Shown: positions 36,496 to 46,097 of the stretch, piece by piece | Numbering within the stretch: position 1 is the stretch's first letter | How the letters are laid out: the number at the start of each line of letters is the position of its first letter | NCBI RefSeq assembly: GCF_000182925.2 | Contig: NC_026501.1 | Coordinates: forward strand, 8,969,917-9,033,916 | Origin: Neurospora crassa OR74A | Taxonomy: Eukaryota; Ascomycota; Sordariomycetes; Sordariales; Sordariaceae | Reading direction: 5' to 3' | Length of the DNA stretch: 64,000 nt | Position numbers and translations under genes: made by a program | The notes under the pieces: model-generated | Told to the model about the DNA's origin: nothing | Databases searched by the model: none | Seen by the model: the letters and a program-made list of their open reading frames with translations, nothing else

Positions 36496-38037
36496 ATACA
36501 CACACATACACTTTGACAGTGGATAGGAACTGCAATGTCTTCGGATACAGTACAGACAAACTCGCCTAGGCTATCAAAAAGCCTTGGTGGCTGAATGTAT
36601 GGTACATGTATCTCGTGATACCCATTTCCCGTCCACTTGGCATGGGATGTGCACACAGTGTCAAGCAGCAGATCTCTTGCCTCTTTGAAAATTCCCAATG
36701 ATCCCCAATGTAGTGCATGGGGGCGAGGTTCCGCCGTTGGCTGCTCAGGGGTTTGTTCTGGTTACCCGAACGGAAGACGGGACCCAGGCGGCTCTGGGGA
36801 AAAAGAAGTCGGAGGCACTTCATCTCAAACCCCCCAAGAGCACTTCACCACCATCCTTTGATGTGCATTGAGGGTGGCATCGCGCCGCCCGAACTTTGCA
36901 AGCCTGGGAAAAAGTCTGGCTTGCGAGAGAGAAGAGTCTAGGAGTTTGTGCGGTTGTGGTCGAGGCTGGCGTGCTGCTCTCACTCACAACTAAAATTTCG
37001 AGAGAGCTTGACAAAGTTCAAAGTTGACTTGATTCAGTCCACTCGCCGTTTACACTGATTTGCCGCTGACGTGGATCCATGCTGATAGATCTCTCTTTAG
37101 ACAGCTGGAAGCTCCATCTTCTTCAAAAAACCCCTCCCAAGCGAAATCCCCCTTGTCAGCACTTGTGGGCCAAATTTCTGTCTTTAAAGTCCTGAGCTTC
37201 ACCGTCCACTCACTCCTCTACCGGCGACGCAAGAAGCCTTGAAAAGAGCTGGAATAATCTCAATTCCACCTTTTGCTCATCGCCTGTGGCTGCCCCGCTA
37301 GGTACCTAGGCCACTGGTACAAGTATGTACCTCCCAATACCCTCTCGCCCGGTAGCTGTATCAGAGCCGAACCCATGCCCGTGCCGATGTCGTACCACGC
37401 GAAGACTTCCTTACCTGTCTTCTGTGCTGGGGTTGTCATCGAGATCTCTGCCCTCACCCCACCAGCCCAATGGGTCATGGCTCCATGAACTCCCGTCATC
37501 ATCTGGATCGCGTCTGGACTTTACCATTGACCGAGACTCTTGTTACAGATATACCTACCATTTTCAGCACCTTGCTTGCAGTCTCTCAGCGCACTTTGTC
37601 TTTCTTCATGATCAGAGAACTGTGACACTCTGCCCAATATACCAAGTCGAATTACCTCCAACCATCCAAGGAAGCCATCATCACCACCATTAATTATTCT
37701 TCTTCTCCCTCCCGGAAGCTTCATCAACAGCCCGATCTGCTTCTATCCTTCACGGCCTTGGCTGCGGTTTCTCTTCTTCGCTTTGATTCAACAGCTCACG
37801 CCATACCCACCACAGCAATTTATCCACACGAACTCGGCACGGCGGCAGAAACCAGATCTCTTGTCGCTCGGCCACCTGACGACGACTTTATATCCGATCT
37901 TTCAAATTCATCCATGCACCTGGGCAATAGTTGGTTTTGTGGCAATCAGGCATCCATACCATCAACCGCTTTTGGAAAAAGCTCCTGTTGAGCTTCGGTG
38001 CAGGGATCTTCTAGGAACTTCGACTTGTCGGTGCACC
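35116..38037 (+). promoter_or_regulatory. Long promoter/leader region of the SAM–HMG-box gene
   Basis: CT-rich, A-poor sequence typical of Neurospora leaders starts around 35560. A donor-like CACAAG|GTAGGA lies near 36098–36109, suggesting at least one leader intron. A (CA)n microsatellite lies near 36466–36515. Open frames abound, including one of 362 codons at 35313–36401. Its translation (Cys-, Pro-, Ser- and Leu-rich, no domain) looks like translated leader DNA. The HMG coding frame itself stays open upstream of its first ATG to 37783. Confidence 0.4.
36466..36515 (+). repeat. (CA)n microsatellite
   Basis: About 12 perfect CA units, then imperfect CATACA units, in the presumed leader of the HMG-box gene. 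Confidence 0.9.
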
Positions 38038-40122
38038 ATGCAGCACAAATCACACCAATTGGACTCAATGGCGCAACAATTAACAGTCATCTTTGGGGAG
38101 TTGGGGATCAGTCAGTATCTCGATGCGTTCGTTGAGCAGGGTTTCGACACATGGGAGACTATTCTCGATATCACGGAATCTGACCTGTAAGCATCTTGTT
38201 TGGGACTTCCACGGGCAGGATGCTGGATGTTTGACTAACACAGCTGGTCCATCAGCGATGTCCTAGGCGTGAAATTAGGTCATAGACGGGTAAGCAATCA
38301 TCTTACTGCCACGTACTACAAGATCTGTGGTACAATATGTCACAACTGCTAACACGGACCAACAGAAACTCCAGAGGAGGATAGCAAATTACCGAGGGCT
38401 TGCGCCAGAAGCTTCATTGGCTCCCTTGGCACAGCCCAGCATAGAAGATTTCAGGCCAACAGAGGTTGTACCTCGTGCTGAGCCACCAAAGATGGAGCTA
38501 CGAGAACCTGGGACTGTTATTGTTACCAAGAGGAAGTATCGTAGACACCCAAAGGCGGACGAAAATGCGCCGGAAAGGCCTCCATCAGCCTATGTGCTTT
38601 TTTCCAACAGTAAGTCACCCAATTGGAAAGCGCCTGTCCCGCGTCAGGAAGGCAACTAACCCGTTTACCCCTTTCAAGAGATGCGCGAGGACCTCAAGGG
38701 CCGTAATCTCTCATTCACCGAGATTGCCAAGTTAGTTGGCGAGAACTGGCAAAATTTGACGCCGGCTGAGAAGGAGCCTTACGAATCCAAAGCGCAGGCT
38801 TACAAGGAAAAGTATCACGCCGAACTTGCCGAGTACAAGAAGACGCCCCAATACCAAAAGTACATGCAGTACTTGGCGGACTTTAAGGCGAAGCATTCTC
38901 TACCATCTCAAGGTACGTATGATCCGACCTTGCTATTCCACTGGGTCAGCCAGAGTCTAAACATGCCACAGACAACGATTCGTCGAAGCGAGTGAAGCTC
39001 TCGGAATCTGGCGGTCCTAGTAGCGCTGCTGCCACGCCCACCAGGACATGTCGGAGTCACAGTGGCGGCAGTGACAGTATTCACGGAAGCGAACCACCGC
39101 CATCCAGGGAACAGAGGATAAGCTCTATTGTTTCCACCACGGATTCTCATCAATCGGCGGCACTGAGCCCAGGGTCGTACCAAGACGACTGCATGCAATC
39201 GCCACGTACGATCCACGCGGATCGACGGTCTTCGGAACAACGATCACCCACGGCTTTCAACACCAATGCCAGGAATTACCCATTACCCAGTCGAACAGAG
39301 ACTACCCGACCGGATGAACATCGTCAGGAACAACCGTCAAGCACACCTCAGTCTCAACAAAACCTACCATCCTTCTCCGATGTTTTTGATAGCCACAGAT
39401 TTCTGCCCAGCGGGTCACAACAGACAAACGATACAAGCAGCTATTTCCCAAGAGGGAGTCTCACCAATAGCCCTGGTCCCCCACCTGGCCTGGTTGGCGG
39501 TGATCGGAGATATCCGCCTACGTTGAAGAAGGAGCAGTCCTCGGCGGGTAGCATATCCTCGGCCTCCACGGCCTCGTCCTTTGGCTATCCAAGGACCCCT
39601 ACTGACGGTCCATTGCCGATACAGGCTTTGCTCTCGTCCAGCTCCGCCCACTCCTATGAGGCAGGCCAACCGCACCATTCGTACCCGACGGGTCCCTTGC
39701 CTGTGCATCAAAAGCAGCCGCAACATCAGCAGCAGCCACAGCAGCAGACATCCATGTCTGCTGGACAGCCGCCGGTGCTTGCTAACCTGGCCATGACAAA
39801 TGGTATGCTTTGGAGAAAGTCACCTTCAGTATCTAGAGAAGCCGCTGACGAAGCCCTCGTAGGCTACCATAGGGCTCTATCACTCGCACACGTGCCTCCT
39901 GCTGTAGCGAAGACTGCTACTCCCACTTCCCATTCTATTAGTGCTGTGTATGGAATCCCGCCACGACCACCACCCCAGCAGATGGGCTCTGGTCTGGCAC
40001 AGCAACAGCAACAACAATATCAACAACAATACGACAGGAAACCAGAGGGAGGGAACCCCAATCTCGATGGAATGAGTGCCTTGTTGAAGGCTGGCGAGAT
40101 TGTTGATCGGCGGACGCATTGA
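38038..40122 (+). CDS. SAM-domain plus HMG-box DNA-binding regulator
   Basis: Five exons: 38038–38186, 38256–38289, 38366–38609, 38679–38912 and 38972–40122, giving 603 aa. All four introns are 59–76 nt with GTAAG(C/T) or GTACGT donors, CTAAC-type branch sites and CAG/AAG acceptors. The 34-nt second exon is needed to complete the SAM domain. That domain (about residues 15–72) reads LGISQYLDAFVEQGFDTW and continues across splices to DVLGVKLGHRRKLQRRI. An HMG box follows at about 128–205: PERPPSAYVLFSN|KMREDL, FTEIAKLVGENWQNLTPAEK and YKKTPQYQKYMQYL. The remaining 380 residues are disordered, Ser/Pro/Gln-rich, with polyQ near the end. HMG-box proteins bend DNA, and the SAM domain mediates self- or partner association. 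The protein is likely a nuclear transcriptional regulator; some fungal HMG factors control mating and fruiting. ATG 38038 (CACCATGCA) is the first ATG before the SAM domain. Confidence 0.93.
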
Positions 40123-42246
40123 AAGGGTTACGTAAGGGGGAAAGGAAGGGACAGGGAACAGGGGACAATTGGATTGGGGAAGGGAAAGGGAAGCATCTGG
40201 AAGCCGGGTTGGTTAAAGCGGCTAGACAAAAAAAAAGACAACAACAGCAACATATAATACGCCATTAAGGCTGACTAGCTGACGGACGGCCGTCAGTCAT
40301 TTTGAATATCATGATATGGGCTATTGGTTCGGGGCTCGGAGTTTTCAGCATGCATATTCCGCATTTTTAGCATCAATAGTACTATTACTGGATATAAAAA
40401 ACTGGCTGTATACTGAATGCGATGTACTTGCTGCACTGTAAGGTACACTGTACGCCCTTCGTCAACATGCAAGTCAAGAATTCATCTGAAGTCTTTACCT
40501 GATTGGATGATGTATTCGCAATGCTTTGTTACATACACAAATTTCTTCGTTTACGATTTGTAATAAACTGTATGGCATGGTTACCTCCAGATCACGTAAA
40601 TACGTGTTGGTCGAGTGTAAGAAAACGAACCATTTCCGAGACACCGCGAGTGTGAAAGAATGGATGAATCGATACCTCCCTCGCTCGCCTTTTCAGGACT
40701 TCTTGAATCAATCGCCTTCCGCCCTCCATTTTCTGACTTCATAATGGAGATGAACTTAACTGCAGTGGGTGATCCAGTCCCCAAAGAGTATCATGTAAAA
40801 GGGTAGGTACTCAAGTCAATAAACACGTACATTTAAGCTCAAGCTCCTAGATGATGTTTTTGTCGAATTCTTTGTTCACATGCATAAAAATGAGAGTCTG
40901 TATGATACGTTTCCTCACTGAAGTAAAGTACCTTATGGTTATATCACAGCAGTCTTCATGGAGACAACAGCTTAATCATCACTGCAGGGGCAGGCAGGCA
41001 GGAAAAGGAAGGAAGGAAAGAAGGAAGGACCAGCCAAGATCTTGCTTCTCTTCCTTCTTCTTCTTTGTTCATTTTCGGAAGCAGAACCTGAGTAGTGAGT
41101 AATTCTGCAATTGAAATGAAATAAAACAAAATACTCGTCAGGTCTGCAAAATCGACCAATATGACTAGTGGGCGAGCTACCTGACGAGTATGGGAAAAAG
41201 ATAGCGACCAGTTCCAGAGCGACCAGTTCCAGAAAGAAGAAGTGACTGAACGGACGGACACATGGATGGACGGACACATGGATGCATGGATGCATGGATG
41301 GATGGTAGTCTGTGGTGTGTGTGATTTGAGCTGCTGCTGCCTAGGGCGCCTACCTAATGAGAGAAAAAAGAAAAAAAAAAACAAGAAAAAAAACAGCCGA
41401 ACTGAGACATTCTGGAAACTTGGTTTGGATTATCATTACCCAAAGAGGTAAAGAAGTACATACGAAGAGAAAAGCGAGAAAAGAGCGAAAGAAGAGCGAG
41501 AAGAGAGCGAACGAAGAGGGCTTTAAAAAAAAATATAAAATAAAAAATAAAAAATAAAAAAAAAGTAAAGAGCAAGGACGAGAATCTCATCGTCAAGCAA
41601 GAAATCACGGGCAGCAGAAGGGGAAGAAGATGAAGAAGAAGAAGAAAAAGAAGAAGAAGGGGACTCCCAAATAAACAAAATTCGTCGCAAAGGAGCGGCG
41701 GAGAGGAAGGAAGAACTTTGCAAGAGCCGTCAGGTGTTCACTTACCTCTACCACCACTTTGTATATATATAGATAGAATGTATATGTGTTGAGGTCGGGT
41801 TAGTGTGTAAATGTCAGGCACATGTCAGGCACATGCCGAACTTGTCACTTTGCACGAACGTCTGATGATGTTCATTCACATTGATTCATTAAGTTATGTT
41901 CTAGCAAAGTTCAGGTTCGAGTCTAAGTCCAGCCGGCTCGTGTTGACTTTAGGTACCTAGCTTTGTACTTGAGTCCAACTTGGCATGGTCCGTCCCTCTT
42001 GCCTTTCTCATGACTGCCTTGGGCAGTGATGGTGAGGCCCAGGAGGTATGTGTTTCTGACTCACATGTAGGTAGTCTTCTAATGTAGTGGCTACTTGGAA
42101 CGGATGCCGTTAGATACTCACTAATTCTAATTTACTCAAATGCTGATGCTTTGGTTTCTCGGAAAATGTGGATATCACCGATGTCCTTGAAGGTTTGTAG
42201 GTACCTAAGCGGAAAACCCTGAGTCACAACAAGCGTTGTCTAACAG
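40123..42246. other. Intergenic region after the HMG-box gene
   Basis: About 2.1 kb without a supportable gene. It contains purine-rich tracts (41340–41700, A/G-rich with GAAGAAGAAG), a GGATGGATGCATGGATGG-type microsatellite (41255–41302), and a tandem duplicate of GTCAGGCACAT at 41813–41834. The A/G-rich stretch yields Lys- and Arg-rich open frames that are artefacts of composition. Confidence 0.55.
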
Positions 42247-42267
42247 ACAATCAATGTTTAAAAAACA
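42247..42267 (+). repeat. Left terminal inverted repeat (21 bp)
   Basis: Perfect 21-bp match to the reverse complement of 42738–42758. Outside of it the flanks stop matching. Confidence 0.8.
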
Positions 42268-42450
42268 GTAACTGTTTTCCAGACATTAATTGTCTTCCAA
42301 ACATTAATTGTCTTCTAAGCCCCTAGAAGTTAAAAGTATAGGGCTTAGTATAGGGTATAACCTTCTATACTTTAGTGGCCTTGATAGTAGCCTTTTAAGG
42401 TGAAGGCTAAAGCTGGCATTGGAACTTGAAAGGTCTTCCGGAATAGCCTC

Positions 42451-42543
42451 AAAAAGTTGGTCACGAACGGGAATCGAACAAAGGTTACGAAGAAGATTGA
42501 TAAATGAAGAACTACTTCATTAACCGCTTGGCCACTGATCCAA
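42451..42543 (-). tRNA. Degenerate tRNA-like sequence with pol III A and B boxes
   Basis: On the minus strand, an A box (TGGCCAAGCGG, complement of 42524–42534) is followed 44 bases later by a B box (GTTCGATTCC, complement of 42470–42479). A TTTTT terminator-like run then follows (complement of 42451–42455). Possible acceptor pairing is TTGG…CCAA with a bulged base (TTGGATCA against TGACCAA), and AATGAA/TTCATT can form an anticodon-like hairpin with a 7-base loop. The D and T stems do not pair properly, so this is not a functional tRNA by eye. More likely it is a tRNA pseudogene, a SINE head or a captured tRNA fragment. Confidence 0.4.
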
Positions 42544-42593
42544 TTGGTTATTTCTGGAGAAAAAGGCTAGTTCTTTCCGTTGATAAAGGTCGC

Positions 42594-42614
42594 GGGGGGG
42601 GGGGGGGGGGGGGG
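42594..42614 (+). repeat. 21-nt poly(G) run
   Basis: Uninterrupted G run inside the 512-bp inverted-repeat element. It is the second such G run in the window, after the 20-G run at 14774–14793. Confidence 0.85.
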
Positions 42615-42737
42615 AGGCGGAGGAAGGAAGGTAGGACTTTGAGACTTTGAGAAATTCTGAAATTCGGACCCGACCTAGCCCCAAAACCACTGCAGGTCAC
42701 TGTGTTATAGCGCTTACCCCCTATAAGAAACATGCAT

Positions 42738-42758
42738 TGTTTTTTAAACATTGATTGT
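42738..42758 (-). repeat. Right terminal inverted repeat (21 bp)
   Basis: Exact reverse complement of 42247–42267. Confidence 0.8.
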
Positions 42759-44270
42759 GGTTATTGTTCAACAACTACAACGCATGTCTGGAAAGAGATT
42801 TTCCCACTACGGTAGTAAAAGGAAGGAAACGAAGCTTGTCTTATTGGAAGAATACCCATTTATACAAAAAGAACGCATCCAACCAGCTCCCAGATCCCCA
42901 AAAACAGAGAGGACAAACCCATTCCCCTTGGACACACAAAAGTACAGCAAAAGTCTGAAGAACAATGTATGTATATAAGTATTCGTTCACAACAACTATA
43001 AATGTCAATACTACCTACGCAAGTTCGCGAAGCCCGCGATAACTGCCCGTACACACCCCGTGTGCCTTGAGAATGTTCCGAGGTCGTCTGGCTTAAAACT
43101 TACCTAGATATCAGTTAACTAGCTTACGACTGACTGTGGTAGACCCAACCAACCGCTACCGCCGCCGCCCGCGTGTGCTTAGGCCTACTTAATGAACTTC
43201 ATGAACTTGGATGATCAATCTGATTAGCGACTTGGGAGGTTTTCATAGAACGAGTATCTACCTACCTAAGAAATTGCTCAGGGCGGGAACTCGTGATTAT
43301 AGGTAAGAACTGGTGGTGCAAAGGATGCAAGTCACAACGAAACTGTCCAGAGCTGACGCACTTGGGTCTAAAGATATGAGAGTGACGACGAGGATATGTA
43401 TGGTACGACGTGGATGGAAGTATAGATAGAGAAGCGGATGGGGATCCGTAATAGTGATAAAGACACCTGCAGTGATGATGATGATGGTATGAAAAAGGAG
43501 GGAAACGAGAGTTTAAAAAGAGCTGTGGTAATGGAACAAAGTGCTCATGGTGTTCACGACAACGATAGAAGACACGATAGGTAGTGAAGGGAGTGGATCA
43601 AAGAATAAAGCAAGGTCAAGAGTCAGACCTGGTACATCTGTTATTGAGATATACCTACCTCGGAAAGTTATTAGACAAATAGAATACACGCGGTTAACGT
43701 AGGTGGGTTTAGAATTAATAGGGTTGTACGTCAAACTATGTCTGTGACAACAGGCCTTGTTGATGACCCCTTTTCCCGGAAGACAAAGTCAACAAACCTT
43801 GGCCAAATGAAATGTTCCGCGTCCACACTTCTGATGGACGAGAAAAATTGATCGATTCATAGCAACTTGGTGTCTTTCCAAAAGTCCAGAGACGTCAAGT
43901 CACTAGTCTACCAGCCAGCCGCTGCTCATCCACCCGACTCGCCAACAGCGTTCTCTTCAGTCTTTTAGAAAACTCGGAGATTGGTGACCCACGAAATGTC
44001 AACGTTGATGACGCAGCGCAAACGGACAGACTGGGTCCAGCAACACTCTAATCCGCGTCAGATCCAGTGGACGTCGTCTTCCGTGATGTATCGCTGGCAA
44101 GGGGGGATGGATTCGGAAGGGTGGTTAAAAGAGGAGTGTCCCCGGTGCTATATGGCGGGGGTGCATTTGACGAGTCTTCATCAGCATCGTCGTCTACACC
44201 TCCCATCTAGGTACCCAACCTACCCGACCTACCTACCTGAACCGCCGCATCCACACAACAGATATAAAGA
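42759..44270. other. Intergenic region before the 'MC…' gene pair
   Basis: No supportable gene in about 1.5 kb. A short open frame at 42751–42978 begins inside the right inverted repeat and is not called. Near 44205–44236, CTAGGTACC and TACC-type repeats directly precede the gene at 44271. Confidence 0.5.
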
Positions 44271-44903
44271 ATGTGCGTAAAGGACTACCCCATCTACGCC
44301 TGCGGAAAAGAACTATTTCCCGGGCCCGCTCCAAATCGAGAGTACCCCTGCGGCAAAAACTGCAAGAGTTGGGAGGTCGGTCGGTACCAGTCTGAGCAGT
44401 ATTGCATGAGTGCGCGCTGTGACGTTTGTATTCAGAGAATACAGCCCAAGACGGCGAAGTGGACGGATCCGCAGCACTCCCGGTATTATGATTCGTATGG
44501 GACTGTTCCTCCTGTGAGTGGTGGTGGTGGTGGTGGTGGACAGATTGATCCGGGGTATGGTGATCCGTCGGGATATGGAGGTTATGGTGGTGGTGGCTAC
44601 GGTGGTGGCGATCCGTCGGGCTATGGAGGTTATGGTGGTGGTGGTGGACAAGTTGATCCGGGATACGGAGGCGGTGGTTACGGTGGAGGAGATCCCTCGG
44701 GTTATGGTGGTTACGGAGGTAGTGATCCTTCGGGCTCAGGATATGGCGGCGGTGGTAGCGTCCCTCCGAACCCAATGCCGCGTCCAAACCCCAATCCATT
44801 CGCTGGCGACAACCCGCCGCCGCTACCTTCGTGGCTGAGAGATGACGAGGAGAAGAATGGAAGTAAGAAGAGTAAGGGGAAGAGTCATCGGAAGCATAGG
44901 TGA
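44271..44903 (+). CDS. Cysteine-motif protein with glycine-rich repeats, 'MC…' family, copy 1
   Basis: 210 codons, apparently single exon. The N-terminal 60 residues hold a cysteine pattern: MC-x8-CG (MCVKDYPIYACGKE), then PCGKNC, then YCMSARCDVC. The middle is built of imperfect repeats around GDPSGYGGYGGGG and QVDPGYGG (residues about 85–165). The tail is Pro-rich and then basic (KKSKGKSHRKHR). No signal peptide or membrane segment is visible. Its N-terminus aligns with the product of the convergent gene at 45495–46097 (MC-x2-[DL]-[YW]-P-[IV]-Y-[AS]-CG-[KH]-E). The cysteine spacing could form a small metal-binding or disulfide module, which is inference. Function unknown. A (TACC)-rich leader precedes the ATG. 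Confidence 0.68.
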   Translation: MCVKDYPIYACGKELFPGPAPNREYPCGKNCKSWEVGRYQSEQYCMSARCDVCIQRIQPKTAKWTDPQHSRYYDSYGTVPPVSGGGGGGGQIDPGYGDPSGYGGYGGGGYGGGDPSGYGGYGGGGGQVDPGYGGGGYGGGDPSGYGGYGGSDPSGSGYGGGGSVPPNPMPRPNPNPFAGDNPPPLPSWLRDDEEKNGSKKSKGKSHRKHR

Positions 44904-45494
44904 GGTTGGTATGGGCAAGGGACATAGGGGGAGAGAAAGTTGAGGAGTGAAAGAAGGGCAAAGGGGAGAAAAGAATGAGTGAGTGAAAGATACTTGGGTG
45001 ATGAACTGGAGGTGAAAGGAAAATGAAGGGATTCGGAGAAGAGAAATATGGCAGATTATGGGAAGGGAATGTATAAAAAGAAGGAAACAGAATGAAGAGT
45101 AGAAGGAAAGCATGGAAGATGAAGGGAATAAAGATGAGTGGCTACTAGATACCCAAATGTCAGGACATGCCGCCCACACAGAGTTGACGTTGCTCAACTT
45201 GGTACCAATATCAAGTCTCTCTCCTCTCTTCATGCATGCATCAACGACACAGAGTCCACATGCACATGTGCAGATGCATTTGCATTTGCAGCACACGTGC
45301 TCACGTTACCACGAAAAAGAATGTAAGAACAGCGTTGCAATCGTCCTGCTTATACTTGGGTAACTTCATTACCACACATAACCAAACTCAGACGCACTTT
45401 CCGCTTTTCCCTTTCTCCCTTATCTGGACAGACTCCAAGCTAAGCGTCACAACCAGTCACCTTCATTAGACTTCCTACTCACCTTGTCGACAAC
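44904..45494. other. Spacer between the convergent paralogues
   Basis: 590 bp between the two stop codons. The left half is A/G-rich (3' UTR-like). It contains ATGCATGCATC near 45233 and (TGCACATG)-type repeats near 45259–45285. No gene called. Confidence 0.55.
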
Positions 45495-46097
45495 CTACCG
45501 ACGATATCTCACCACAATCGTCGGAGGCGGACACCCTTGACTGCCGCCGCCATACGGTGGGAAAGGTGGAAAGAAGGGTTGACCCAAGAACGGGGCTGGA
45601 GGTGCTGACATAGGACGCAACACCGGGTTGTTGTTATATCCTTGGTAAAAGCCGCTGCCAGCGTTATGATACGGTTGAAGAGAGGGTGCTGCAGGCAACG
45701 GCGCCGGATTGTATCCACCATGCACCGGACAAGACACGGACGACGGCCCCGACGGGGGCATCGGAGAAAAGCCGGCATATCCACCGCCGTATCCACCGCC
45801 ATACCCACCATACGAGGTAGTATCACCACCACCACCACCGGCACCACCACCGCTATAGTTATTACCAGTATGAGCACCATAATTCCACTTCCAATCAGCA
45901 ATTTTCACTTGGCCCTTGTCCAACATGTTCCGTATTGCTGTTGAGCAGCGAACATTACCGCAGTCTGTTGGGAGCTGATAGTAGCCGGAACCCCAAGAGT
46001 GTTCTGGACAGCTGTTTCCGCAGGACTCGGTGCGGGTGCTCTGGGCGGGGATTTGTTCGTGCCCGCACGAGTAGACGGGCCAAAGCTTACGGCACAT
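45495..46097 (-). CDS. Cysteine-motif protein with glycine-rich region, 'MC…' family, copy 2
   Basis: 200 codons on the minus strand, apparently single exon. The N-terminus MCRKLWPVYSCGHEQ, then ESCGNSC, then DCGNVRCSTAI matches the cysteine plan of the 44271 gene product. The glycine-rich middle (SYGGYGGGYGGGYAG) replaces the GDPSGYGG repeats. The C-terminal part is Pro/Tyr/Phe-rich and ends PPPTIVVRYRR. It is convergent with its paralogue, 590 bp apart, which suggests an inverted duplication followed by divergence. Only the N-terminal module is clearly shared; the low-complexity parts may have arisen separately. Function unknown, and no secretion signal is visible. Confidence 0.68.
   Translation of the reverse strand: MCRKLWPVYSCGHEQIPAQSTRTESCGNSCPEHSWGSGYYQLPTDCGNVRCSTAIRNMLDKGQVKIADWKWNYGAHTGNNYSGGGAGGGGGDTTSYGGYGGGYGGGYAGFSPMPPSGPSSVSCPVHGGYNPAPLPAAPSLQPYHNAGSGFYQGYNNNPVLRPMSAPPAPFLGQPFFPPFPPYGGGSQGCPPPTIVVRYRR

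Larger units (their letters stand above)
42247..42758 (-). mobile_element. 512-bp MITE-like element with perfect 21-bp terminal inverted repeats
   Basis: Bases 42247–42267 (ACAATCAATGTTT then six A and a final CA) are exactly complementary to 42738–42758. Just inside the left repeat are two further related copies (42281–42296 and 42299–42314, A(G/A)ACATTAATTGTCTT) in inverted orientation. The inside has ordinary base composition, no open frame, a tRNA-like sequence on the minus strand and a 21-G run. The left flank (TCTAACAG) and right flank (GGTTATTG) show no clear target-site duplication. This resembles a non-autonomous terminal-inverted-repeat element. It is not RIP-mutated, as expected for a sequence short enough or rare enough to escape RIP. 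Superfamily unknown. Confidence 0.6.

Noticed and set aside
36466-36515. Tandem CA repeat as a possible CRISPR-like array
   Set aside because: It is a plain dinucleotide microsatellite without spacers. Spacer-repeat structure was not seen anywhere, as expected in a fungus.
41354-41608. Lys/Arg-rich and Phe-rich open frames on both strands near 41.4–41.6 kb
   Set aside because: They are produced by A/G-rich low-complexity sequence, with no protein-like periodicity.
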